From the NCBI RefSeq assembly GCF_007995155.1, contig NZ_CP042593.1, forward strand, positions 1,964,001 through 2,028,000: a stretch of 64,000 nt of DNA, in the 5' to 3' direction. This stretch comes from Cytobacillus dafuensis (GTDB lineage Bacteria > Bacillota > Bacilli > Bacillales > Cytobacillaceae). Below, piece by piece: positions 1 through 7,882 of the stretch. The stretch's first letter is position 1. Every line of letters starts with the position of its first letter. The notes below the pieces were generated by a model. That model did not search any database. It was not told the DNA's origin and was given only the letters and a program-made list of their open reading frames with translations. A program made the position numbers and the translations under genes.

Positions 1-206
1 TTTTTTTCCACTTGATAAAGACTCATTCTTGCAACTAATTTATCTCCAAAGTAAATTCCGTAAAAGGGGGACTTACTATCGTTTTCGATTATATTGGCTT
101 CTAGGTCTTCGAACATTGATAGCTCTTGTAAACCGTATTCTTTGAACTTTTTAAATTCTTCCAGTGTTTTGTAATTTACAATTAACTTTTCCACTTTATA
201 GTCCAT
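1..206 (-). CDS. ylbP: GNAT family N-acetyltransferase YlbP, partial (3' end outside window)
   Basis: The minus strand reads MDYKVEKLIVNYKTLEEF and continues to the window edge, about 68 codons; the C-terminal part is missing. The ATG lies at 206-204 behind a strong GGAGGAGG site (minus strand, about 214-221). The segment matches the start of the YlbP-type GNAT acetyltransferases of Bacillus, including the piece SPFYGIYFGDKLVARMSLYQ, which resembles the first strands of the GNAT fold where the acceptor side forms. Position supports the call: in B. subtilis ylbP is directly followed by ylbQ (panE), and here panE follows after an inserted carboxylase operon. The acceptor substrate is unknown. 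Too short for the ORF listing cutoff because it is truncated. Confidence 0.8.
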   Translation of the reverse strand, partial: MDYKVEKLIVNYKTLEEFKKFKEYGLQELSMFEDLEANIIENDSKSPFYGIYFGDKLVARMSLYQVEK

Positions 207-523
207 TTGTTTTCCTCCTCCGTTGAAGTCTTTAATAACATTACTAGCCTAATCTATATTTGTTTTAACTAAAAGATGCAGGTGAGTCATTTCTATAAAA
301 CTTATTATATAACAAAAAAACTAATAATTCTGCATGTAATTGAAAATCAGTCCCATATCTAAATATTTCTAGAAGGATGTGTAATAAAAAATTCGAAAGC
401 GTTTACAAATTAAGAAGGAAAAAGACAGAAGATTGTAGAAACATATAATGTAGTATCAATTATGAAATTTTAGATTTTTTTAACAACTTTTTTTACATCA
501 TGAGTATAGAAAGGGGAGAGAGT
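207..523. other. Divergent intergenic region between ylbP and the carboxylase operon
   Basis: 317 bases without a gene. It must hold the promoters of ylbP (leftward) and of the carboxylase operon (rightward). The recognisable parts are a cre-like site at 394-407 and a TATAAT hexamer at 444-449; no good -35 partner for the latter is visible. The rest is AT-rich and I see no hairpin terminator or RNA gene. Confidence 0.6.
394..407. promoter_or_regulatory. cre-like site (CcpA binding), upstream of acyl-CoA carboxylase operon
   Basis: CGAAAGCGTTTACA agrees with the cre consensus TGWNANCGNTNWCA at every fixed position except the first base. It lies about 50 bases upstream of a TATAAT hexamer (444-449) and 117 bases before the start codon. 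CcpA control is inferred; it would fit catabolite repression of a branched-chain acyl-CoA degradation step. Confidence 0.6.
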
Positions 524-1867
524 GTGCAGAAAATATTAATTGCAAATAGGGGAGAAATTGCTTTAAGGATCATAAATACTTGCCATGAAATGGGAATAGA
601 AACAGTCGCTGTATATTCTGAAGCAGATAAGGATTCACTTTTTGTTAAAAAGGCGACTTACGCATTTTGTATCGGAGAAGCGCCTGTAAATAAATCTTAT
701 TTAAAAACAGATGTGATTCTTGAAATCGCTAAAAAAGAAGCGGTAGATGGCATCCATCCTGGTTATGGTTTTAATTCTGAAAATGCAGATTTCGCAAGGG
801 CAGTGAAGAAAGCAGGAATCATATTTATTGGTCCTGATCCTGAAACAATTGAATTAATGGGGGATAAAATTGTTTCAAGGAGAACAATGATGGCTGCTGG
901 TGTTCCTGTAGTACCTGGAAGTGAAGATGGTACATCTACTATTGAAGAGGCAAGTAAACTTGCAGAGTCGATGGGATACCCTGTAATGCTGAAAGCGAGT
1001 GGTGGAGGTGGAGGGATTGGAATGGTGCGCTGCGAAAATGAGCAAGCGCTCGCCAAATCCTTTGAATCTACAAAAGCCCGTGCTAAAGCCTATTTTGGTT
1101 CTGATGAAGTTTTTGTTGAGAAATATATCGAAAACGCTAGACATGTTGAGGTTCAAATTTTTGGAGATCATCATGGCCAGATCGTTCATTTGTTTGAAAG
1201 AGACTGCTCAATACAAAGACGGCACCAAAAGGTGGTTGAAGAATCTCCTTCCCCATTCCTGTCAGAGAATGGGAAGCGAAAAATGTATGATACAGCTCTT
1301 CAGGCAGCTGCAGCTGTTAACTATAAAAATGCAGGAACGATTGAATTCATTGTAGATGAAAAGGAGAACTTCTACTTTTTAGAAATGAATACTAGGCTTC
1401 AAGTAGAGCATCCAGTTACAGAACAAATTACTGGACTTGACCTTGTTAAATGGCAAATTCTTGTGGCCCAAGATGAAAAACTACCGCTGCTTCAAACAGA
1501 TATTAAAAGCTCAGGTCATTCAATCGAATTTAGATTGTATGCAGAAGATCCAATAAGCTTTCTACCTTCACCAGGGAAAATTGAATTGTTTGAATGGAAT
1601 AGCTTCCATGGGGTACGTGTAGATCCTGGGTATGAGTCAGGCTCCATTGTGACACCTTTTTATGACCCGATGATTGCAAAATGTATTATACACGGAGAAA
1701 CAAGGAATGATGCAATCGTGAAGGCAAGTGAATTTTTCAACGAGCTAAAAATTGAAGGAATAAAAACAAATGCACCACTTTTTTATGAAATCTTGAAGGA
1801 CCCTGAATTTCAAAAAGGTAATTATTCCACTAGCTTCTTAACACAAAAATCTTTTATCGCAGATTAA
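524..1867 (+). CDS. yngH: Biotin carboxylase subunit of an acyl-CoA carboxylase (YngH/AccC type)
   Basis: ATP-dependent carboxylation of the biotin carried on a separate carrier protein, the first half-reaction of an acetyl-, propionyl- or methylcrotonyl-type carboxylase. Visible family marks: N-terminal ILIANRGEIALRI, HPGYGFNSEN, the ATP-grasp glycine loop KASGGGGGIGM (about residues 158-168), ERDCSIQRRHQKVVEESP, and the active-site region EMNTRLQVEHPVTEQITG. I choose the GTG at 524 (447 aa) because AAGGGGAG lies at 511-518; an in-frame ATG at 500 has no such site. The best recalled match is YngH of the B. subtilis yng leucine-degradation operon rather than the fatty-acid AccC. Downstream are its carrier and carboxyltransferase, separated by an unusual 286-base hairpin-rich gap. 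True acyl substrate is not determinable. Confidence 0.9.
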   Translation: MQKILIANRGEIALRIINTCHEMGIETVAVYSEADKDSLFVKKATYAFCIGEAPVNKSYLKTDVILEIAKKEAVDGIHPGYGFNSENADFARAVKKAGIIFIGPDPETIELMGDKIVSRRTMMAAGVPVVPGSEDGTSTIEEASKLAESMGYPVMLKASGGGGGIGMVRCENEQALAKSFESTKARAKAYFGSDEVFVEKYIENARHVEVQIFGDHHGQIVHLFERDCSIQRRHQKVVEESPSPFLSENGKRKMYDTALQAAAAVNYKNAGTIEFIVDEKENFYFLEMNTRLQVEHPVTEQITGLDLVKWQILVAQDEKLPLLQTDIKSSGHSIEFRLYAEDPISFLPSPGKIELFEWNSFHGVRVDPGYESGSIVTPFYDPMIAKCIIHGETRNDAIVKASEFFNELKIEGIKTNAPLFYEILKDPEFQKGNYSTSFLTQKSFIAD

Positions 1868-1875
1868 CGGGCAGT

Positions 1876-2119
1876 AAGACCCCCACTTCAAGTTTGCGAG
1901 AGAATCGAAGAAACCTAAGTGGGGGATCAACTGTCCGTAAAGGCCATAAAATGAACACAGACTAAAAGCGCCACATCGTGTGGCAACGTCTGCGTGACCC
2001 ACTTCCTGTGGGCCGCAACTAACCATCAGTGGGGGATGAAAGCCGACATAGAACGCCACGTCCTATGGCAACGTCGGTACTAGCACGTCCTGTGCGTCGA
2101 AAAACCCCCACTGAAGGAA
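1876..2119. repeat. Hairpin-rich intergenic repeat element between carboxylase genes
   Basis: Two outer inverted repeats (CCCCCACTT 1880-1888 with AAGTGGGGG 1917-1925; TCAGTGGGGG 2026-2035 with CCCCCACTGA 2105-2114) enclose four small hairpins. The hairpins are GCCAC/GTGGC near 1971-1984, CCCAC/GTGGG near 1999-2012, GCCA/TGGC near 2054-2069 and GCAC/GTGC near 2083-2094. The minus-strand reading shares GCGGCCCACAGGA and GACGTTTGCCACA/GGACGTGGCG-like blocks with the element at 55440-55612, so this is a dispersed Bacillus-type repeat, not a gene. It sits inside an operon, between the biotin carboxylase and the carrier gene. Confidence 0.75.
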
Positions 2120-2153
2120 GTTTCACTTTATAAAAAAATAGGAGGAAAAAATA

Positions 2154-2366
2154 ATGAAAGAAATTATATCATCAATGGCAGGAACTGTATTAAATGTAAT
2201 GGTTGAAGCGGGAGATGAAGTTACTGCAGGTCAAGAGGTTTGTATGTTGGAGTCGATGAAAATGGAAATACCTGTGGAAAGTCAAGATGCAGGTAAAGTG
2301 GTGGATATTAAAGTAAATATTGGAGATTTTGTAAATGAAGGTGACGTACTAGTAGTACTTGAATAG
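2154..2366 (+). CDS. yngHB: Biotin carboxyl carrier protein (biotin/lipoyl attachment domain, YngHB type)
   Basis: A stand-alone 70-residue biotinyl domain. The biotinylation motif ESMKMEIP places the modified lysine at about residue 36, with the typical hammerhead-fold halves on each side (ISSMAGTVLNVMVEAGDEV and VVDIKVNIGDFVNEGDVLVVLE). It carries carboxybiotin between the upstream carboxylase and the downstream carboxyltransferase. Start ATG at 2154 follows AGGAGG at 2141-2146. The length equals the small yng-type carrier and is much shorter than the AccB used in fatty acid synthesis, which has a long linker. Eleven bases separate it from the next gene, so these two are surely co-transcribed. 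Confidence 0.92.
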   Translation: MKEIISSMAGTVLNVMVEAGDEVTAGQEVCMLESMKMEIPVESQDAGKVVDIKVNIGDFVNEGDVLVVLE

Positions 2367-2377
2367 GGGGAGAAGGA

Positions 2378-3919
2378 ATGACAACTGCACATACTCTAGT
2401 TGAAAAGTTAAAAGAAAAAAGCAGGGAAATTGAAGCTGGCGGACATCAAAAGTATCATGAAAAGCTTCAAAGTCAAAATAAACTTTTTGTGAGAAAAAGA
2501 TTAGAGCTCCTTTTTGATGACGGTATCTATGAAGAGGATGGTAAATTTGCAAACTGTATGGAGAAAGATCTGCCTGCTGACGGTGTTGTCACAGCCATTG
2601 GGAAAATAAATGGAGAAACGGTCTGTGTCATGGCGAATGATTCTACTGTTAAAGCTGGATCTTGGGGAGCGAGAACAGTTGAAAAAATTATTCGTATTCA
2701 AGAAACAGCTGAAAAACTAAAAGTACCATTATTGTATTTAGTTGATTCTGCAGGTGCGAGAATTACAGATCAGCTTGAAATGTTTCCGAATAGAAGAGGA
2801 GCGGGAAGAATTTTCTATAATCAAGTTAAGCTATCTGGAATGATACCACAAATCTGTTTGTTATTTGGTCCTTCCGCTGCTGGTGGAGCATATATTCCAG
2901 CTTTTTGTGATATTGTCATTATGGTTGATAAAAATGCATCTATGTATTTAGGTTCACCACGAATGGCAGAGAAGGTAATTGGTGAAAAAGTAACATTGGA
3001 GGAAATGGGCGGTGCCCGAATGCATTGTACGGTGAGTGGCTGTGGGGATATTCTTGCATTAAGTGAAGAGGAAGCCATCGATACAGCGAGAAAATATCTT
3101 ACGTATTTCCCTGCTAGCTTTAAGGAGAAACCAAAGAAACTTGCGGTAATACAGCCGAGAGAAGGTCGGGATTTAGAGGAAATCATTCCTAAAAATCAAA
3201 ATGCCCCATTTGATATGTATGAATGTATAGATACATTAATTGATGAAGGCAGCTTCTTTGAAATAAAAAAACTATTTGCTGCAGAATTAATAACTGGACT
3301 TGCGAGAATTGGAGGAAGAGCAGTAGGTATTATTGCGAATCAGCCAAGAGTAAAAGGCGGGGTATTATTTGTGGATTCTGCTGACAAAGCAGCAAAGTTT
3401 ATTCAGCTTTGTGATGCTTTCCATATTCCGTTATTATTCCTTGCCGATGTTCCTGGCTTTATGATTGGTACAAAGGTAGAGAGGGCTGGAATCATTCGAC
3501 ATGGAGCAAAGTTGATAGCCGCTATGAGCTCAGCAACTGTTCCAAAAATTTCAGTAGTCGTTAGAAAAGCTTATGGTGCTGGACTTTATGCGATGGCAGG
3601 TCCTGCATTTGAACCTGATTGCTGTATTGCTCTTCCAACGGCTCAAATCGCTGTTATGGGACCGGAAGCGGCAGTAAATGCGGTTTATTCGAATAAAATA
3701 AATGAAATCCAGGATCCGAAAGAGAAAATCGCATTCGTACAGGAAAAACAGAAAGAATACAGTGAGCATATTGATATATACAAACTGGCATCTGAGCTAA
3801 TTGTTGATGATATCGTGTCACCTCAAGAATTAAGAGATGTCCTTATTCAAAGATATGAATTATATGAGACGAAGGAATTAATCTTTAGTGTTCGTAAACA
3901 TCCAGTATACCCAGTTTAA
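2378..3919 (+). CDS. yngE: Acyl-CoA carboxylase carboxyltransferase subunit (YngE/PccB-like)
   Basis: Transfers CO2 from carboxybiotin to an acyl-CoA. One chain of 513 residues carries both crotonase-like halves, as in propionyl-/methylcrotonyl-type carboxyltransferases, unlike the split AccA/AccD. The N-half has LFVRKRLELLFDDG and the oxyanion/CoA region GPSAAGGAYIPAFCD (about residues 166-180) followed by MYLGSPRM; the C-half has FLADVPGFMIGTKVERAGIIRHGAK and MGPEAAVNAVY. These strings are close to my memory of B. subtilis YngE. RBS GGGGGAGAAGG precedes the ATG. It is the last gene of the operon; a hairpin terminator follows at 3927. A methylcrotonyl-CoA (leucine) or propionyl-CoA role is the most likely; the sequence does not settle it. 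Confidence 0.9.
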   Translation: MTTAHTLVEKLKEKSREIEAGGHQKYHEKLQSQNKLFVRKRLELLFDDGIYEEDGKFANCMEKDLPADGVVTAIGKINGETVCVMANDSTVKAGSWGARTVEKIIRIQETAEKLKVPLLYLVDSAGARITDQLEMFPNRRGAGRIFYNQVKLSGMIPQICLLFGPSAAGGAYIPAFCDIVIMVDKNASMYLGSPRMAEKVIGEKVTLEEMGGARMHCTVSGCGDILALSEEEAIDTARKYLTYFPASFKEKPKKLAVIQPREGRDLEEIIPKNQNAPFDMYECIDTLIDEGSFFEIKKLFAAELITGLARIGGRAVGIIANQPRVKGGVLFVDSADKAAKFIQLCDAFHIPLLFLADVPGFMIGTKVERAGIIRHGAKLIAAMSSATVPKISVVVRKAYGAGLYAMAGPAFEPDCCIALPTAQIAVMGPEAAVNAVYSNKINEIQDPKEKIAFVQEKQKEYSEHIDIYKLASELIVDDIVSPQELRDVLIQRYELYETKELIFSVRKHPVYPV

Positions 3920-3926
3920 ATTCATC

Positions 3927-3966
3927 ACTCCCTTTTTCGAATTTTGAAGAAGGGAGTCTTATTTCT
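3927..3966 (+). terminator. Rho-independent terminator of the carboxylase operon
   Basis: ACTCCCTTTTTC (3927-3938) pairs with GAAGAAGGGAGT (3946-3957), one mismatch, followed by a T-rich run. It separates this operon from panE. Confidence 0.8.
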
Positions 3967-4060
3967 TTTATGAATTTTTTTCATAAAGTTGCCTTTCTTG
4001 CCAACTTTATTTATTTTTCTGTTAAAATATGACTAAATACATTAATACGAAGAGGCTATT

Positions 4061-4966
4061 ATGAAAATTGCAATTATTGGCGGGGGGTCAATTGGCCTGC
4101 TGTACGCCCATTATCTTAGTAAATTTCATCGAGTTTTTTTATATGTACGAACAAAAGAACAGAAGTTTAAAATAGTATCAGAAGGCTTAATCTTTGAGAA
4201 GAATGATAGCAAGTCGTTTGATTCTATCCATACAACAGAATTTTCTAATTGGAAGGGCGATGAAGATATAACGATTATCGCTGTAAAGCAATATCATTTG
4301 CAATCGGTTTTATCAGATATGATGAAAGTTGTTCCTTTCTATGCGGGGACATTATTGTTTCTACAAAATGGTATGGGTCATTTAAAATGGCTTGAGACAA
4401 TAACAGCAAGAAATATTTATATCGGATCTGTTGACCATGGTGCGAATAAGTTGAATTTCAATCATGTAATACATACGGGTAACGGTGTAACGAAGTTGGC
4501 CCATTTTAAAGGGCAAGAACAATCTGCAATAAAAGAAATGATCAATCCTCTCCTAGTTGAGTTTCCGTTTACTTTTGAAGATGATTTTAAAGAAATGCTG
4601 CAGAGAAAGCTGATTGTCAATGCAGTTATTAATCCTTTAACAGCAGTATTAAATGTAAGAAATGGTGATCTTTTGGTTAATCCGCATTACTATCATACTT
4701 TTAAAGAGTTATTTGAAGAAATTTGTATTGTTCTAAATATTGAAGATAAAATGGCTGTATTTTCCTATATTAAAAATGTATGTAGAAAAACATCTGCAAA
4801 TCGATCATCCATGCTTAAAGATATAGATGAAAAACGGCCAACTGAAGTAGATGCTATTCTTGGTTATGTTCTTGAAAAAGCGAGAGAAAACGAAATAAAT
4901 GCTCCTCTTACAGAAGTTTTTTTTCATCTGATAAAAGGAAAGGAGTATAAAAGAGAAGAGGGGTAA
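4061..4966 (+). CDS. panE: 2-dehydropantoate 2-reductase (ketopantoate reductase)
   Basis: NADPH-dependent reduction of 2-dehydropantoate to pantoate, a step of pantothenate/CoA synthesis in the cytoplasm. The 301-residue protein begins with the Rossmann dinucleotide loop MKIAIIGGGSIGLLYA (GxGxxG-type), has LFLQNGMGH in the middle and the C-terminal helical domain with RKLIVNAVINPLTAVLNVRNGDLL, where the family's conserved lysine and asparagine lie. Position between ylbP and bshC matches B. subtilis ylbQ. A possible promoter precedes it: TTGCCA at 3998-4003 and TAAAAT at 4023-4028, with a long 19-base spacer. Two bases separate it from the next membrane-protein gene. CoaBC, which acts later in the same pathway, is also in this window. 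Confidence 0.88.
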   Translation: MKIAIIGGGSIGLLYAHYLSKFHRVFLYVRTKEQKFKIVSEGLIFEKNDSKSFDSIHTTEFSNWKGDEDITIIAVKQYHLQSVLSDMMKVVPFYAGTLLFLQNGMGHLKWLETITARNIYIGSVDHGANKLNFNHVIHTGNGVTKLAHFKGQEQSAIKEMINPLLVEFPFTFEDDFKEMLQRKLIVNAVINPLTAVLNVRNGDLLVNPHYYHTFKELFEEICIVLNIEDKMAVFSYIKNVCRKTSANRSSMLKDIDEKRPTEVDAILGYVLEKARENEINAPLTEVFFHLIKGKEYKREEG

Positions 4967-4968
4967 GG

Positions 4969-5364
4969 TTGAGTTCTATTTTTTCTTCCATAATCGCGAC
5001 TTTTGTAACAATCCCATTATTAGGATATTTATTAGTTTTCATTATCAGCAAGCAAGTGACAAAGAAACACAAAAAGTCTGTCCATTTGGCTTTGGATTTC
5101 AGCACTTTATTATTTGTTATTTCGGTACATTATTTAATTGTTACGATTTGGAATCAATCGTATTTATGGGTCATTATTCTTTCTATGCTTGTCATTGCCT
5201 TAATCTTTGTTTTGATACATTGGAAATTAAAGCAAGAAATAAATTTCTCCCGTGTCTTTAAAGGATATTGGCGCTTTAATTTTCTACTTTTTTTTACAGC
5301 TTATATTGTACTAACACTTATCGGATTAATACAAAGTGTTAGTTCGTTCGTTGCAAGCATTTAG
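4969..5364 (+). CDS. DUF3397-like small membrane protein
   Basis: 131 residues with four predicted membrane segments (approximately 8-28, 38-56, 61-82 and 101-125) and short basic loops (SKQVTKKHKKS, WKLKQE). I recognise it as the DUF3397-type protein that many Bacillus genomes carry between panE and bshC; no function is known. The start is TTG at 4969, two bases after the panE stop, with AAGAGGGG at 4956-4963 as ribosome binding site, so translation is probably coupled to panE. No catalytic motif is visible. Confidence 0.7.
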   Translation: MSSIFSSIIATFVTIPLLGYLLVFIISKQVTKKHKKSVHLALDFSTLLFVISVHYLIVTIWNQSYLWVIILSMLVIALIFVLIHWKLKQEINFSRVFKGYWRFNFLLFFTAYIVLTLIGLIQSVSSFVASI

Positions 5365-5517
5365 AAAGTAAACAAACAATACGCAAGCAAAGTTTTTTCA
5401 TTTCATTACTGAAAATGATATACTCATATGTAGTAAGCGATGGAATTCAAAGAAAAAATCCATAGCATATAATGTATTGAAACGAATGAAAATTGTTGAT
5501 AAGAAAGGAAGTCTTAC

Positions 5518-7152
5518 ATGGAGATTGTAAATCTCTCCTTACCTGCTACTAACCGATTTGCTACAGAATATTTAACGTATTCTATGGAAGTTCAGCGGAA
5601 TTTTCATTACCGTTATGATGATCAATTAGAATACGAGAAGCGACTTCATGAACTAATGGGTCGGTCATATATGAGAATGGAGCTTGCTAACCATATTGAA
5701 CAATATATGGAGAACTTCCCAACGTCTAATCAAGTTCGAGCTTCACTAAAAAAGTTAAAACAATCAAATAGTACGGTCGTAATCGGTGGTCAGCAGGCCG
5801 GAATCCTAACAGGACCACTTTATTCTATACATAAAATTATTTCAATCATTGCTCTAGCAAAACAGAAGGAACAGGAATTAAATATACCAGTCGTTCCTGT
5901 ATTTTGGATTGCAGGTGAGGATCATGATTACCAAGAAGTTAACCATGTGTATATTGAAAAAGATCATAAACTAGAAAAAAAGATTTATCCAGAAAAGCTT
6001 CGTGACAAACGGATGGTTTCAGATATTTTGTTAGATCAGGATCAGTGCTTAAGTTGGGTGGATGAAATTATCCAATCTTTTGGAGAAACCGAACATACAA
6101 AGCAATTACTTGATTGTTTGGAATCGGCCATAAGAAAATCTACCTCATTTGTTGACTTCTTTGCCCATATTATTATGGAGCTGTTTAAAGAATCAGGACT
6201 TTTGATCATTGATTCAGGGGATAAAAAGCTTCGCACATTGGAAAGAGAATTTTTTATTAAACAAATTAATAATTTTAAAGAAATAACAAAATCTGTGAAG
6301 GATCAGCAAGCTGAACTAAATAATTGCGGTTTCCCTTCTGCGATTGAAATGAGCAAAAACGCGGTCAATCTTTTCTATTACGATAATGAACATAATGAAA
6401 GAATACTTCTTGAATATGATGAAACAAAAGATGTATTCTATGGAAAAGACGGCCTTTTTCAATTCTCAATGGAGAAGATGCTAGAGATAGCCGGAGAATT
6501 CCCAGAAAAGCTTAGCAATAATGTTGTTACAAGGCCAATCATGCAGGAATGGCTATTTCCAACCCTTGCTTTTATAGCTGGTCCTGGTGAAATTGCTTAT
6601 TGGGCAGAGCTTAAAACGGCCTTTGAACTATTTGGGCTAAAGATGCCTCCTATCGTTCCTCGCCTGAATATTACTATTCTTGATCGTTCGATTGAAAGGG
6701 ATTTGAAGGAGCTTGACCTGGATTTACAAGAAACGCTTATCTTTGGTATTGAAAAGAAAAAGGAAGAATTCCTTCATTCATTAAAAAATCTACATTTGGA
6801 GAAAATATTTAATAACACAAAGCTAGAGTTTCAGAAAAATTATGAGCAGCTGGAATCTTATTTACAAATTGAGGACAGAGGCCTTATACCTTTATTAAAA
6901 AAGAATGAAAAATTAATATTAAATCAATTAGACTTCATGGAATCAAAGCTTGAGCATTCTGTTCATTTGAAAAATGAAGTTGTGATTAATAAATATAATA
7001 AAGTGGGAAATGCTCTTAGACCTTTAGGGTCACCACAAGAAAGAATCATAAATGGTTTATTTTATATAAATCAATATGGTTTAAATTTTATAGACGATCT
7101 TTTAGAGAATACATTCACTTTTGATGGTACGCATAAATTAATAAGAATATAA
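5518..7152 (+). CDS. bshC: Putative cysteine ligase BshC (bacillithiol biosynthesis)
   Basis: Last step of bacillithiol synthesis: addition of cysteine to glucosaminyl-malate. The 544-residue protein shows the family's VVIGGQQAGILTGPLYSIHKIISII block (about residues 88-112, written here in part), PVFWIAGEDHDYQEVNH, and the C-terminal RPLGSPQERIINGLFYINQYG. Length equals the usual 540 or so. ATG at 5518 follows AAAGGAAG. Genes upstream (panE) and downstream (mraZ) are those flanking yllA/bshC in B. subtilis. A terminator at 7210 separates it from the dcw cluster. The presence of bshC implies bacillithiol as the main low-molecular-weight thiol of this organism. Confidence 0.93.
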   Translation: MEIVNLSLPATNRFATEYLTYSMEVQRNFHYRYDDQLEYEKRLHELMGRSYMRMELANHIEQYMENFPTSNQVRASLKKLKQSNSTVVIGGQQAGILTGPLYSIHKIISIIALAKQKEQELNIPVVPVFWIAGEDHDYQEVNHVYIEKDHKLEKKIYPEKLRDKRMVSDILLDQDQCLSWVDEIIQSFGETEHTKQLLDCLESAIRKSTSFVDFFAHIIMELFKESGLLIIDSGDKKLRTLEREFFIKQINNFKEITKSVKDQQAELNNCGFPSAIEMSKNAVNLFYYDNEHNERILLEYDETKDVFYGKDGLFQFSMEKMLEIAGEFPEKLSNNVVTRPIMQEWLFPTLAFIAGPGEIAYWAELKTAFELFGLKMPPIVPRLNITILDRSIERDLKELDLDLQETLIFGIEKKKEEFLHSLKNLHLEKIFNNTKLEFQKNYEQLESYLQIEDRGLIPLLKKNEKLILNQLDFMESKLEHSVHLKNEVVINKYNKVGNALRPLGSPQERIINGLFYINQYGLNFIDDLLENTFTFDGTHKLIRI

Positions 7153-7209
7153 TCTTTATTAGAATTAAGCGTTCATGATTAATCTTAAATATTTTTAATA
7201 GCCAAAAAG

Positions 7210-7242
7210 AGACTTTATCTTAAAGGATGAAGTCTTTTTTTG
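7210..7242 (+). terminator. Rho-independent terminator after bshC
   Basis: AGACTTTATC (7210-7219) pairs with GATGAAGTCT (7226-7235), six-base loop, followed by a T run. Confidence 0.82.
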
Positions 7243-7364
7243 TTGAAAAAGAAAGATGCTTTTAATCTGGTGCTAATTATTGTAGGGAAAAGGCGAACGA
7301 ATAATGGGAAAAATTTTATTTTTTCTAAAGGATTTAGAGATAATTTCTAGAAATTAAAAAACAT

Positions 7365-7420
7365 GTGGAGGAAAGTGGGGGAATGTGGTACATTGGAGTA
7401 AGAAAGTGGGGTTAGTGGGC
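7365..7420 (+). promoter_or_regulatory. Candidate MraZ operator: array of GTGG direct repeats before mraZ
   Basis: GTGG occurs at 7365, 7375 and 7385 (exactly 10 bp apart), then a weaker TTGGAG at 7393, and again at 7406 and 7415, directly before the mraZ ATG at 7421. MraZ proteins of other bacteria are known to bind TGGGN-type direct repeats spaced one helical turn apart in front of their own operon. The match in motif, spacing and place is what supports the call. Confidence 0.7.
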
Positions 7421-7852
7421 ATGTTTATGGGTGAATACCATCATAACGTTGATAATAAGGGCCGATTAATTGTACCTGCCAAATTCCGTGATCACTTAGG
7501 TGAGAATTTTGTATTGACACGCGGATTGGATCAATGCTTGTTTGGTTACCCACTTAATGAATGGGAGTTGCTTGAAGAAAAGCTTAAAGGCTTACCATTG
7601 ACGAAAAAAGATGCCCGTGCATTTACCCGATTTTTCTTTTCAGGTGCCACAGAATGTGAAATCGATAAACAAGGAAGAATAAATATAACTTCTCCGCTGA
7701 TGGCATATGCAAAATTAGAAAAAGAGTGTGTCGTATTAGGTGTATCCAATCGGATTGAAATATGGAGCAAAAACCTTTGGGAAGATTATTTTTCAGATTC
7801 AGAAGAATCTTTTGCCGAAATTGCAGAGAATATGATTGGGTTTGATATTTAA
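7421..7852 (+). CDS. mraZ: Transcriptional regulator MraZ
   Basis: DNA-binding regulator of the dcw operon that it heads. 143 residues with two AbrB-like halves, each carrying the DxxGR pattern: [13 protein letters not shown] (about 10-22) and [12 protein letters not shown] (about 87-98). The C-terminus [14 protein letters not shown] is typical of Bacillus. The ATG at 7421 gives the family start [15 protein letters not shown]; a GTG at 7385 would add 12 residues but lies within the repeat array and has no ribosome binding site. The array of GTGG repeats immediately upstream suggests autoregulation. It is followed by rsmH after 30 bases, the universal mraZ-mraW pairing. Confidence 0.95.
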   Translation: MFMGEYHHNVDNKGRLIVPAKFRDHLGENFVLTRGLDQCLFGYPLNEWELLEEKLKGLPLTKKDARAFTRFFFSGATECEIDKQGRINITSPLMAYAKLEKECVVLGVSNRIEIWSKNLWEDYFSDSEESFAEIAENMIGFDI

Positions 7853-7882
7853 TAAATACTCTCCAAAAAAGAGGTGGACAAC

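Noticed and set aside
875..1189. Long antisense frames within the biotin carboxylase gene
   Set aside because: Shadow frames of a well-supported gene, as are the other opposite-strand frames in this window.
1838..2059. 73-codon open frame on the minus strand between the carboxylase genes
   Set aside because: Runs through the hairpin repeat and the end of the biotin carboxylase gene; no start signal.
5365..5517. tRNA or small RNA in the gap before bshC
   Set aside because: No cloverleaf, no strong hairpin; the AT-rich stretch looks like a promoter region only.
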